Shown here: piece by piece, positions 52,313 to 61,400 of the stretch
How positions within the stretch are numbered: position 1 is the first letter of the stretch
How the letters are laid out: each line of letters starts with the position of its first letter
Source: Pseudomonadota bacterium
Lineage (GTDB): Bacteria > Desulfobacterota > Desulfobacteria > Desulfobacterales > Desulfobacteraceae
Reading direction: 5' to 3'
Assembly: GCA_018821535.1 (NCBI GenBank)
Contig: JAHJLV010000028.1
Span: forward strand, 1 to 62,036
Length of the DNA: 62,036 nt
The notes under the pieces: generated by a model
Told to the model about the DNA's origin: nothing
What the model saw: only the letters and a program-made list of their open reading frames with translations
Databases searched by the model: none
Position numbers and translations under genes: made by a program

Positions 52313-54223
52313 TCATATTAAGTTTGAATTGGGTGAAGTCAAGTCCCTTTGCTTATTTTTCATGGCGCAAATGGATACCATGAGCACAGAAATGGCCGCC
52401 GGTGTCATCCCGTCGATCCGGGATGCCTGGCCCAGGGATTTGGGAAGGATCAGGGATAGTTTCTCTTTTAATTCACTGGAAAGTCCGTGGGTGGAGCCAT
52501 AATCAAAATCTTCCGGTATTTTTCGCCGTTCAAGATCCTGGTATTTTTTGATTTCATTGAGCTGGCGCTGCACATAGCCTTCATATTTAATTTCAATTTC
52601 AACCTGCTGTTCAGTTCTTTGAAGAATGGGTTCAGGCGGGGGGAACAATTCCTTAAGCGACGGGTAATCAAGGGTATCTCTTTTGAGAAGCTGCTCCAGC
52701 TTTACGCCGTTATTGATAAGGCTTGTGTTCCTGGATTCAAGAAAAGCATTAACAGCATCTGTCGGCTTGACCGTAAAAGTTTTAATCCGCTGGATTTCCT
52801 GCCGGGTTTCTTCCTGAATCTGTCGGCACAGCTTTACCGTGGTGTCACTGACAAGCCCTAAATCATGTCCGATTTCAGACAGTCTTAAGTCTGCATTGTC
52901 TTCTCTGAGCATCAGCCGGTATTCTGCACGTGATGTGAACATCCGGTAGGGCTCATTGGTTCCTTTGGTAACCAGATCATCTATCATTACCCCGATATAC
53001 CCCTGGGAGCGGTCAAGAATGAAGGCCGGTCTCTTCTGGATCCGGCAGGCAGCGTTGATTCCTGCCCATATTCCCTGGGCACCGGCTTCCTCATATCCTG
53101 ACGTGCCGTTAATCTGTCCTGCCAGAAAAAGTCCTTTGATTTTTTTGGTCTCAAGGGCGGGTGTCAGTTCCAGCGGGTTGACATAATCATATTCAATGGC
53201 ATAGGCCGGACGCATGATATCTGCTTTTTCAAGACCTTTGACAGATCTGACCACTTTGTATTGAATGTCCAGCGGCAGGCTGTTGCCCAGGCCGGATGCA
53301 TAGATTTCTTTGGAGTCAAGTCCCTCATACTGCAGGATGACATGATGGCTTTCCCGTTCCGGAAATTTGACGATTTTATCTTCAAAAGACGGGCAGTACC
53401 GGGCAGACCGGCCTTTAATATGGCCGCCGTAAAGGGCTGAGTATTTCAGATTGTCCCGGACAATTTTGTGAGTATGGGTATTGGTGTGGCCCATAAAACT
53501 TGGCTTTTCAACAGGATCCACAAAGGTCGTGGAAAAGGAAAACGGTTTTGGAAAGGCATCTGAGCTGTGAACAATAAACCGGGAAAAATCAATGGTGTCT
53601 TCATGAAGCCGGGGTGGTGTACCGGTTTTCATCCGGCCCATCTTAAATCCCATGTCTGCAAAATTCTGTGCCAGACAGATGGATGAGAATTCTCCGGCCC
53701 TTCCAGCCTCAAATTTGCTGGCGCCGATATGCACCATGCCTTTTAAAAACGTGCCCGTGGCAACAACGACCGCTGTTGTCCCATATTCAAAGCCGGTATT
53801 GTCAATGACGCCTTTAACCGTATTCTGGTCCAGCACTATTTCCTGAACCATGGCCTGTTTTAAGTCCAGGTTGTCCGTGGTTTCCAGGATATGCTTCATA
53901 TAGCGGGAATAGGCATTTTTGTCATTCTGGGTTCTTGTGGAATGAACTGCCGGGCCTTTTCGGGTATTCAATGTCTTATATTGAATGGCAGATGCATCCG
54001 ATGCTTTTGCCATCTGACCGCCAAGGGCATCGATTTCCTTTACCATCTGGCCCTTGGCCATCCCGCCAATGGATGGACTGCAGGGCATGGCAGCAATTTT
54101 ATCCATGTCTATGGTCAGCAAAAGTGTTGCACACCCCATTCTGGCCGAGGCAAGCGCAGCCTCGCATCCGGCATGTCCTGCACCGATGACAATGACATCA
54201 TATGGTTTGAAATTATAGCTCAT
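52313..54223 (-). CDS. mnmG: tRNA U34 carboxymethylaminomethyl enzyme MnmG (GidA)
   Basis: A 636-residue FAD protein which, with MnmE, modifies the wobble uridine of tRNAs. The Rossmann motif DVIVIGAGHAGCEAA is at the N terminus. Family signatures include FLKGMVHIG, GRMKTGTPPRLHEDTID, then GTSGYEEAGAQG and RAEYRLMLREDNAD in the second half. Full length. It is the last clearly core gene before the accessory region to its right. Confidence 0.96.
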   Translation of the reverse strand: MSYNFKPYDVIVIGAGHAGCEAALASARMGCATLLLTIDMDKIAAMPCSPSIGGMAKGQMVKEIDALGGQMAKASDASAIQYKTLNTRKGPAVHSTRTQNDKNAYSRYMKHILETTDNLDLKQAMVQEIVLDQNTVKGVIDNTGFEYGTTAVVVATGTFLKGMVHIGASKFEAGRAGEFSSICLAQNFADMGFKMGRMKTGTPPRLHEDTIDFSRFIVHSSDAFPKPFSFSTTFVDPVEKPSFMGHTNTHTHKIVRDNLKYSALYGGHIKGRSARYCPSFEDKIVKFPERESHHVILQYEGLDSKEIYASGLGNSLPLDIQYKVVRSVKGLEKADIMRPAYAIEYDYVNPLELTPALETKKIKGLFLAGQINGTSGYEEAGAQGIWAGINAACRIQKRPAFILDRSQGYIGVMIDDLVTKGTNEPYRMFTSRAEYRLMLREDNADLRLSEIGHDLGLVSDTTVKLCRQIQEETRQEIQRIKTFTVKPTDAVNAFLESRNTSLINNGVKLEQLLKRDTLDYPSLKELFPPPEPILQRTEQQVEIEIKYEGYVQRQLNEIKKYQDLERRKIPEDFDYGSTHGLSSELKEKLSLILPKSLGQASRIDGMTPAAISVLMVSICAMKNKQRDLTSPNSNLI

Positions 54224-54573
54224 AACCGGTTAATATAGACCTGCTGTGGATTTTGGTCAATATGCCGTTTTTAAAATCACTGGCAGACGTATGTAAATAG
54301 TCCAAAATAAACATCAGGGCCGCGGCAGGCACCGCAAACCATGTCAACGCCGAGACAAGACGGCTTACCAGTTAAACACCTAAAATAAATAATATTTCTG
54401 GAGTTTAACCATCCCCTGGCAGAAATTGCAATTGTCAATTTTTTTATTCTGGGCCAGAAGAAGCGTTGACTATCAGTGTGTCACGGATAGGTAGGCCATA
54501 AAAGGCGTTTATTTCTTTTTCCTCGTGCTTAGCGTTATCCAAAATTCAAATTCTTATGTGAAATTCATCAAGC
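54224..54573. other. 350-base non-coding boundary of accessory region
   Basis: No supported gene lies here. It includes the upstream region of mnmG and one copy of a dispersed direct repeat (54477-54547). The sequence becomes AT-rich past 54380. This is where core gene order gives way to the accessory block, so it is a candidate insertion boundary, although no tRNA or integrase is adjacent. Confidence 0.5.
54477..54547. repeat. Direct repeat R1, left copy
   Basis: About 71 bases that recur, same orientation, at 61772-61841. The shared parts are TGTGTC at the start, then GGCGTTTATTTCTTTTTCC, GTGCTTAG and ATCCAAAATTC, with scattered differences between. The two copies bracket about 7.2 kb of accessory genes. 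No other copy was found in the window. Confidence 0.75.
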
Positions 54574-54759
54574 CTATTTAAATTTTCCCATCTGATATTT
54601 ATAGGCTATCTTTATGCGTTCCTCATGTGGCAGGGATTTCATATATCTATTCCAGCCCGGGCACCATCCAGCATGCCATCGCCAGACTCGGCCAAAAATT
54701 GAATTGGGTTTATTGTCATATTTTGCCCTGAAACTGCATGATTTACAATTATGTGCCAT
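54574..54759 (-). CDS. Small cysteine-containing protein (61 aa)
   Basis: A 61-residue basic protein with a CKSC pair at residues 5-8, several tryptophans and a WCPGW motif in the middle, ending MGKFK. AAGGAG sits eight bases before the ATG. The gene starts four bases after the end of the selenoprotein-like peroxiredoxin gene, so the two should be co-transcribed. Similar short proteins seem to occur in other anaerobes, but I cannot name a function; metal binding or a redox partner role is possible. Confidence 0.7.
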   Translation of the reverse strand: MAHNCKSCSFRAKYDNKPNSIFGRVWRWHAGWCPGWNRYMKSLPHEERIKIAYKYQMGKFK

Positions 54760-54763
54760 CTGT

Positions 54764-55309
54764 TCACTCCTTATTTAAGTTAATGTTTTTTATCACTAAT
54801 GAAAGATCTGCCTGATCTCCTGCGAATTGATTTCGATGAGAAAACTGAATATTGTTGCCTGGACCGATCACAAAAAGCCCCCCTTGCTGCCAGAGATCTC
54901 CCGCACTTTTACCCTGGCGGAACCCCTTTTTCATCGTTGAAAATCCTTTTATAAGCGATGCGGGTCCCAGCGTTTTGAAAAAGCCCCGATTCAGTCCAAA
55001 AGCCTTGAATGTTTCAAGGCGGGGATCACAGTATATTTCACCTTCAAAGGCAAACGAATCCACAAAAGTTTTTGCTTGATCCGGTTTTGCGCTGCCAATA
55101 CCGACAAGTGCTATACCGGCCTGATCCGTTTTGTTTTTTATTTCCATTAAGACAGCAGCCTGCTGCCGGGCAAACATTCAGCCAAAATGACGGAAAAATA
55201 TAAGGACCACACGTCTGTCCTTCCATAATGATTCCAATGCCACACTTTCTTTCTTTAAATTTAGTACGGTTAGCCCTTTTAAGTTGCCTGATACCTTATG
55301 CATTTCCAT
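54764..55309 (-). CDS. SelU/PRXL2-like peroxiredoxin, probable selenoprotein
   Basis: The frame from ATG at 55309 (AAGGTGG ribosome binding site) to 54764 encodes 181 residues if the in-frame TGA at 55180-55178 is read as selenocysteine, residue 44. The surrounding sequence VVLIFFRHFG-U-MFARQQAA places it exactly at the peroxidatic cysteine of the AhpC/TSA-like PRXL2 (SelU) family, whose normal motif is CxxC; the second cysteine is Ala here. The downstream part is typical: VGIGSAKPDQAKTF, YCDPRLETFKAFGLNRG, DLWQQGGLFVIGPGN. A SECIS-like hairpin follows the TGA. The thioredoxin-like fold should reduce peroxides or disulfides. Conventional gene calling would start at the ATG at 55177 and lose the active site. 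A pseudogene or Cys-loss mutation is the alternative. Confidence 0.85.
55151..55167 (-). promoter_or_regulatory. SECIS-like hairpin
   Basis: On the minus-strand mRNA, GGCAGCA and UGCUGUC (one G-U pair) form a seven-base-pair stem closed by the loop GGC. The loop begins 18 bases after the UGA at 55178, inside the 16-37 base window known for bacterial SECIS elements, and starts with G as those do. It lies inside the coding sequence, as is required in bacteria. Assigned by structure and position, not by experiment. Confidence 0.75.
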
Positions 55310-55357
55310 ATTTTCCACCTTATTTTATTATTCATATTTCTCAGCCTTGTGAAGCCG

Positions 55358-55406
55358 AATATATATTCCATGGAATATAAAATCAAGGATTATTATTCCA
55401 TGGATT
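55358..55406 (-). promoter_or_regulatory. Promoter with palindromic operator for selenoprotein
   Basis: On the minus strand, TTGATT (55386-55381) and TATATT (55363-55358) form -35 and -10 boxes with a 17-base spacer. A perfect 18-bp palindrome, TATATTCCATGGAATATA (55362-55379), fills the spacer. A second, near-perfect site ATTCCATGGATT lies at 55395-55406, its centre 30 bp away (about three turns), just upstream of the -35. The start codon is 49 bases downstream. This suggests a dimeric regulator binding two sites. The rest of 55310-55639 holds no gene. Confidence 0.6.
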
Positions 55407-55639
55407 TTAAAAGATATTATCGTATCGCCTTGATCTGCAATTATACACCCTGATATTATAACCAGTGGATTTTTTTTATTTTTATCCTGATAACTTAGAA
55501 AAACGGATCAAAGGGTTGTATCTATTTATAGTACTGAAAATAATCTAAAATAACCCCATTGAAATAGAAAAATTTGGAACCAAGCGCTAATGGCATCATT
55601 GATAATCTGAACATCTACTGGCAACTGTCCATAAGATAA

Positions 55640-56563
55640 TTATTCTTGAGTGTGATAATTTAATTTCTCCTGTAAATATTCTTTTATCCCATTCAGGCTG
55701 TTGCCAACAAAATAAATCTCTCGTTGTTGAATATCTTCCGGTAAATACTTCATGTTGGCAAACGCGGCATCTTCCTTTTTCAGGATTGCGATGATCTTAT
55801 TTTTTAAGTTCTCCTCTCCTGTTTCTAATTGATTCTGGACAATTTCTACCCAGAGCGTCAATTGCTCGCGAGACCGTTTCAAAGTAGCTTTTACATCTTT
55901 TCTGAAACCATAATGGCCAAAACAGATCATGGAGGCGTCAAGAGGTATGATACGATCCAACGAAGCCAGTGAGGTCTCTAATTTGAATTTGGGTGGTGTT
56001 GCCGGTCGGGCATAAATCCCTTCTTTAAGACAATGTGTAACACCCGCCACTTCCCCAGCAAAAAGATAATTTTGAAACTGGAAACAGAGATGGTGAATGG
56101 CATGACCTGGTGTTTCAAAAATTTTAATTTCACCAGCTTCCGTGTCTATTCGATTCCGGAAATCAATGGCACTTGCTGATATTGGTATTATTTCACCATA
56201 AGATTCAGCAATTTTACCGACGGCCTTCAGGCTGCCCTGCCACAATCTTTCCGGCGAAATCATATGGCCAATAGCCCTTGGATGGCAAATAATCCGGGCT
56301 TTTGGAAAATGTTCCAACAAAGCACCGGTGCCTCCTGCATGATCAATATGAATATGGGTCAATAGGATGTAATCAATTTGTTTAACACCGATTTCTTTCA
56401 AGGTTTTGATTAATTGATTGACGGAGTATCGGGGACCAGGGTCGACCAGAAAGGTGATTTCCTCACTTTTATAAAGCCAGGCGCTAATGAAATTACGAAA
56501 TCCGATCAATTTTTGATCAAGAGAAATCAAATAAAGATTCGGAGCGACCAATGAATGGATCAT
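55640..56563 (-). CDS. MBL-fold metallo-hydrolase
   Basis: A 307-residue metallo-beta-lactamase-fold protein. The zinc motif reads THIHIDHAGGTG near residue 70, with further ligands in ETPGHAIHHLCF, and GEVAG and CFGHYGF. The C-terminal helical region (EQLTLWVEIVQNQL) resembles MBL proteins of the glyoxalase II-like/YP group. No partner domain (rhodanese, flavodoxin) is fused. Substrate unknown. Flanked by long non-coding gaps (330 and 381 bases) in the accessory region. Confidence 0.83.
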   Translation of the reverse strand: MIHSLVAPNLYLISLDQKLIGFRNFISAWLYKSEEITFLVDPGPRYSVNQLIKTLKEIGVKQIDYILLTHIHIDHAGGTGALLEHFPKARIICHPRAIGHMISPERLWQGSLKAVGKIAESYGEIIPISASAIDFRNRIDTEAGEIKIFETPGHAIHHLCFQFQNYLFAGEVAGVTHCLKEGIYARPATPPKFKLETSLASLDRIIPLDASMICFGHYGFRKDVKATLKRSREQLTLWVEIVQNQLETGEENLKNKIIAILKKEDAAFANMKYLPEDIQQREIYFVGNSLNGIKEYLQEKLNYHTQE

Positions 56564-56710
56564 GTGGTTTCCATTTTTATATTTGAAAAATTACTGTCCT
56601 ATAAATAGTGATTTAGCTGAATAAAAGGGATTTTTCCAGAATAATTTTTATATGCACATAATTTGAGCAATCTATAATTTTGGTACCCTTAAGATTTTTC
56701 AACAGGTTTA

Positions 56711-56774
56711 ACAGGGAAAGTCTACGGCGGCCTTTTTGCTGAAAAAAGATCCTTTCGCGCAAATAGTCCTCGCC
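56711..56774. repeat. Dispersed 65-bp repeat, copy A
   Basis: One of four diverged copies (also 57425, 58156, 61898), same orientation. Consensus begins ACAGGGAWARTCT, has an A-rich middle with a CTGAAAA/ATTTAAAAA core, and ends WAGTCCTCGCC. This copy lies in the 381-base gap between the MBL and GFA genes; a 78-residue minus-strand ORF crossing it (56613-56849) is not convincing. Confidence 0.7.
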
Positions 56775-56944
56775 ACAACTCAAAATGGCGATTTGTAGAA
56801 TCTGATTTCCGGAATTCAAATTTTCCATTGCCATTCTGGTGGCAGTCAAGATATTCTCCTGCTGTTTAGAGGATAAATGAAAAATTCTTCAAAACTGCTT
56901 ATATAGCAACGCACTATAATTAAATAAAATTTAGGAAAATGCGC

Positions 56945-57355
56945 ATGAAATATAAAGGATCTTGCCTTTGTGGCGAAATTATTTTTGAAATAATCGGAGA
57001 GTTTGAAAGTTTTTTTCTTTGCCATTGCGAACGTTGTCGCAAAGACACTGGTTCCGCCCATGCAGCGAATCTGTTTTCTTCTTCAGCCAAGTTAATATGG
57101 CTATCGGGTAAAGAGAAAGCCAAAATCTTTGATTTTAAATCAGAGGGGCATATAAAGAGTTTTTGCTCGAATTGTGGATCAGCTCTTCCAAATATGCAGA
57201 TGGATGGAAGGCTGCTGGTTGTCCCTGCTGGGAGTCTCGACAGCGATGTGCCAATAAAACCTCAAGGCCATATTTATTGGAGGAACAAAGCCAATTGGGA
57301 CGATGCTTTAGAAAAAGTAGTCAAATTCGATCAGCTCCCGAACAAAAAGGTATAA
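56945..57355 (+). CDS. GFA-family (CENP-V) zinc protein
   Basis: A 136-residue protein of the GFA / glutathione-dependent formaldehyde-activating-like family. Zinc cysteines: CLCG near the N terminus, CHCERC (residues about 28-33) and CSNCGSAL near residue 75, the normal pattern of the fold. Most family members are not formaldehyde enzymes, so no reaction is assigned. Two ATGs are possible; AGGA is spaced eight bases from 56945 but only two from 56939. It is the only plus-strand gene of the group before the sensor kinase. Confidence 0.87.
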   Translation: MKYKGSCLCGEIIFEIIGEFESFFLCHCERCRKDTGSAHAANLFSSSAKLIWLSGKEKAKIFDFKSEGHIKSFCSNCGSALPNMQMDGRLLVVPAGSLDSDVPIKPQGHIYWRNKANWDDALEKVVKFDQLPNKKV

Positions 57356-57424
57356 CGAAAGCATTGTGGGGTAAAAGCCGTTCCAAATTTCAAAATTCCT
57401 ATACTATCCCTGGCATGATGAGTG

Positions 57425-57489
57425 ACAGGGATAGTCCGGGGTGGTCATCCGATTTAAAAATTGGATCTGTCAGACGAATAGTCCTCGCC
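57425..57489. repeat. Dispersed 65-bp repeat, copy B
   Basis: A second copy, beginning ACAGGGATAGTCC and ending GAATAGTCCTCGCC directly at the stop codon of the antitoxin gene. Its left end is also the right arm of a perfect 10-bp inverted repeat (ACTATCCCTG at 57403-57412, CAGGGATAGT at 57426-57435, 13-base loop). Confidence 0.7.
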
Positions 57490-57792
57490 TCAATGAAGAT
57501 TGGCAGGTTGAGCTATCAGGCGAACCCCAAGGGCTGCACACACCTTGTTGATTGTATCAAATCGAGGCTTAGCGTTGGGTTTAAGCGCTTTATACAATGC
57601 TTCACGGGTTATACCTGTCGCTTTGGCAACTTCACTCATACCGCGGGCTTTGGCAGCAACCCCCAGAGCGTGGGCCAGTTCTGCGGCATCTCCGTCTTCA
57701 ATCACCATAGTGATGTAAGCAGCAATATCTTCTTCACTTTTAAGCTGCTGTGCCATATCAAAGCCTGGCAGGTCTGCAATTCGTTTTTTCAT
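57490..57792 (-). CDS. HTH antitoxin of addiction module
   Basis: A 100-residue helix-turn-helix antitoxin of the HigA-like 'addiction module antidote' family. The N terminus has DMAQQLKSEEDIAAYI and the HTH reads MSEVAKATGITREALYKAL, followed by FDTINKVCAALGVRL. It neutralises the toxin encoded upstream and usually represses the shared promoter. It follows the toxin gene by three bases, toxin first, as is normal for this family. Confidence 0.92.
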   Translation of the reverse strand: MKKRIADLPGFDMAQQLKSEEDIAAYITMVIEDGDAAELAHALGVAAKARGMSEVAKATGITREALYKALKPNAKPRFDTINKVCAALGVRLIAQPANLH

Positions 57793-57795
57793 GGT

Positions 57796-58092
57796 TCAAT
57801 CCTCCAAAGTGGTTTCCCGTTGTTTAGCCTTGGCAATGTCGCTTTCCTGGCTGTTCTTATCTCCCCCACCAAGCATGACGATCAAAGTGTCTCCCCGCTT
57901 GGTGTAGTACATCCTCCAGCCTGGGCCAAAATGTTCCTTCATTTCAAAGACACCTTCGCCAACAGGTTTTACATCACCAAGGTTGCCACGCTGTGCCTTA
58001 TCAAGACGGCGGCTTAGGCGAAGCCGCGTAATACGGTCTTTCAAGCTGTCAAGCCATTTATCAAATTCGGGTAATGTTTTAACTATGTACAT
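57796..58092 (-). CDS. RelE/ParE-superfamily toxin
   Basis: A 98-residue addiction-module killer protein of the HigB-like branch of the RelE/ParE fold. Typical features are LPEFDKWLDSLKD at the start, RLSRRLDKAQRGNLGD, then VFEMKEHFGPGWRMYYTKRGD and LGGGDKNSQ. Probable role is mRNA cleavage at the ribosome, inferred from family. The frame extends 16 codons upstream; the ATG at 58092 gives the family's usual start. A good ribosome binding site is not evident. Confidence 0.9.
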   Translation of the reverse strand: MYIVKTLPEFDKWLDSLKDRITRLRLSRRLDKAQRGNLGDVKPVGEGVFEMKEHFGPGWRMYYTKRGDTLIVMLGGGDKNSQESDIAKAKQRETTLED

Positions 58093-58155
58093 ATTAAGTA
58101 TGTAATCGTTCGAATACAGAAAGTCAAATAAAATATACAAGCCCCGATATGAATA

Positions 58156-58220
58156 ACAGGGATAATCTTGGGTGAATTTTAAACCTGAAAATCAAGCTTA
58201 AAAAGATAGAAGTCCTCACT
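58156..58220. repeat. Dispersed 65-bp repeat, copy D
   Basis: The most diverged copy, ACAGGGATAATCTTGGG at its left and AGTCCTCACT at its right. It sits in the 346-base gap between the toxin and the sensor-kinase gene, which holds no gene otherwise; the kinase promoter should be in its right half (58300-58430), which is AT-rich. Confidence 0.6.
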
Positions 58221-58438
58221 GTCTATCACTTCCTATCCCCTGAGCCTTTCTTTTGGAAGCTGTCGCTCAATTGGAAATTTTGCTCGTCACTATTGATACT
58301 ATCTATAGTCGCGAGTAATTCAGATCAAATTAACATTTTTTTGCAATCACCGAATTTTTGATGTAATGTTTTTCATAAATTTTTCTGATATAATTTGTAT
58401 TGTTGAATATTGGGGCAGTTATTATCCGGAGAGGTTAG

Positions 58439-61400
58439 ATGAAATATAAGCTGCAAGACCTGATCGATATAGAGCACTTTCAAACCTTACAGGACAGGTT
58501 AAATAAGATATACTCATTCCCTTCATCCATCATCGACAATGAAGGCAATATTCTGACTGCTACTGCCTGGCAGGATGTATGCACGAAGTTCCACAGGACA
58601 AATAAAGACTGTGAACGAGAATGCATTAAAAGCGATCAATATATTCGAGATCATCTGCATGAGGCCAACCCTGCTGTAAGTTATCAGTGTCCACATGGAT
58701 TGGTGGATAATGCCACACCCATTATCATTGATGGAATCCATTATGGGAATTTTTTTACGGGGCAGTTTTTTCTTGATGAACCGGATCTGTCCTTTTTCAG
58801 AAGTCAGGCCCAAAAGTATGGGTTTGACGAAGATGCGTACCTTGATGCAGTTAAAAGAGTGCCCATCTGGACACAAGAACAACTCAACAACTATCTCTTT
58901 TTCATCAAAGGATTGATTGCTGTTATTTCCGAAAGTGGGTTGAAAAAACTTAAGGAGACAGAAAACAGAAAACTAATTGAAATCAGTGAGAAACGACACA
59001 GATCCATCCTTAAATCGGCAATGGATGGCTATTGGTTAACGGACACAGAAGGACGACTACTTGAGGTCAACAATACATATTGCAGAATGAGTGGATACAG
59101 TGAAGATGAACTCTTGAGCATGCGAGTTCCAGATCTGGAGGCAACTGAGGACCCTGAAATTGTAGCCGAACATATGCAAATAGTTGTTTTACAAGGATCA
59201 GACCGATTTGAGTCCAAACATCGTCGCAAAGATGGAACTGTTTTCGATGTTGAGGTCAGTATTCAATTCCGGCCAGAAAAAGGTGGACAATGTGTCTGTT
59301 TTCTTAGAGACATTACAGAGTATAAAAAGACAGAGAAGGATCTCAAAGAAAGTGAGGAGCGATTTCGTTACCTTTCCGATGGCGCCATGGAGGCGATCTT
59401 TTTTACGAAAGATGGATTTTGCCTTGAAGCGAACCAGGTCGCAGCTGAAATTTTTGGCTATGATGATCGGTCTCAATTCATAGGGATCTTCGGAACAGAT
59501 ATAATTGCTCCAGAAAGCCATAGCATTGTGAAATCGCATATGTTGACTGGAACTTTCGACCCTTATGAAGCTGTTGGAATGCGTAAAGATGGCACTCGCT
59601 TCCCTATTTCCATTCGAGCTAAAGCCATGCCATATAAGGATGCAGGGATTGTCCGTGTAACATCGATTACTGATATCACCAATATCAAACAGGCCGAGAA
59701 ATCTTTAAGGGAGAGCGAGGAAGATTTAAAGGAATCTCAGCGAATCGCTCATGTGGGCAGTTGGCGTTTGGACCTTGCGAGCAATCAGGTTGTTTGGTCG
59801 GAAGAACTTTATAGAATGTATGGTTTTGATCCTACATCCCCTCCACCTCCGTACACCGAACATCAGAAACTGTTCACCCCTGAAAGTTGGAACAAATTAT
59901 CCACGGCCCTGAATAACACTAAAGATACCGGAATCCCCTACGAGCTTGAGTTGGAAACATTGCGAGAGGATGGGAACCGGGGATGGATGTGGGTTCACGG
60001 AGAGGCCGTTCATGATGCAATAGGTTCCACTGTTGGGCTAAGGGGAGTTGCTCAGGACATCACAGAGCGTAAGCAGACAGAGGAGGCTTTGAAGGCCAGT
60101 GAAAAAAAGTATCAATCCTTGTTTAAGAATGCCCAAGTAGCGCTGTTCAGAAATAGACTTTCTGACGGCAAGGTCCTTGAAATAAATGAACGATATGCGA
60201 AAATGGCAGGGTATTCAAATATTGAAGACTGTATGGCTGAATTCAATGCGGCCGATGCATGGGTTGATCCCAACGGGCGCAACGAACTTTTGAAGATTTT
60301 GCAAGAAAATGGATCTGTCAGCGATTACGAGACGAAAATTATACGCAAGGATGGAACCAGTATCTGGATATCCTTTTCGGCAACTATTTTTCCTGAACAT
60401 GGATTTCTTGAAGGATCAATAGTGGAGATTACTGAACGTAAGAAATCCGAGATTCAGCAAAAGAAATTACAGGCCCAGTTGGATCAGGCCCAGAAAATGG
60501 AATCCGTGGGCCGTCTAGCCGGAGGTGTGGCCCATGATTTTAACAATATGCTTAGTATCATCCTTGGTAATGCGGAAATAATCATGGCGGATATTGATGC
60601 GTCAAATCCTCTTGTCACAAATCTGGAAGAAATATATAAGGCTGCTGAACGTTCCGCCAACTTGACCAGACAATTATTAGCCTTTGCACGCAAACAGACG
60701 ATCGATCCCAAGGTATTAGACCTGAACCATGTCCTTGATGATATGCTAAAAATGCTAAAGCGTCTGATCGGAGAAAACATTGATTTGACCTGGCAGCCGG
60801 CCAAAAACCTGCGGCCTGTCAAAATAGACCCTTCCCAGATCGACCAGATATTGGCGAACCTCTGTGTTAATGCCAGGGATGCAATCAAGAGTGTAGGTAA
60901 GGTTACTATTGAGACAGACAATACTTCTTTTGATGAAAATTATTGCAAAGAACATACAGGCTTTAATCCCGGTGATTATGTAATGATGGCCGTTAGTGAT
61001 GATGGCTCTGGTATGGATAAAAAAACCCTTGATAAACTTTTTGAGCCTTTTTTTACCACGAAAAAGATCGGCCAAGGAACCGGTCTTGGACTGGCAACAG
61101 TCTATGGCATTGTAAAACAGAACAATGGCTTTATAAACGTCTACAGTGAGCCCGGTGAAGGAACCACTTTTAAAATTTACCTTCCCGTTCATTCAGAACC
61201 GGCCGTTTCCAAACAAAAAGATTTTAAGAAGACATCCCTGACAGGTAATGAAACGATCCTATTGGTGGAGGATGAAGAGGGCATACTGAGGATGACGAAG
61301 ATGATGCTTGAGCGACTTGGCTACTCCGTATTAATAGCTTCTACGCCGAATGAAGCTATATCAATTGTGGAAGCCTCTAATATTAATACAATTCATCTAC

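Noticed and set aside
55151..55309. Treating the peroxiredoxin gene as a pseudogene with a nonsense mutation
   Set aside because: A stop falling exactly at the catalytic cysteine, an otherwise intact frame, good translation signals and a SECIS-like hairpin are better explained by selenocysteine; not fully excluded.
56613..56849. 78-residue minus-strand ORF between the MBL and GFA genes
   Set aside because: No ribosome binding site, no family resemblance, and it runs through repeat copy A, so it is probably chance coding.
57163..58017. 284-residue plus-strand frame
   Set aside because: It begins out of frame inside the GFA gene and is antisense to the toxin-antitoxin pair; no protein-like composition.
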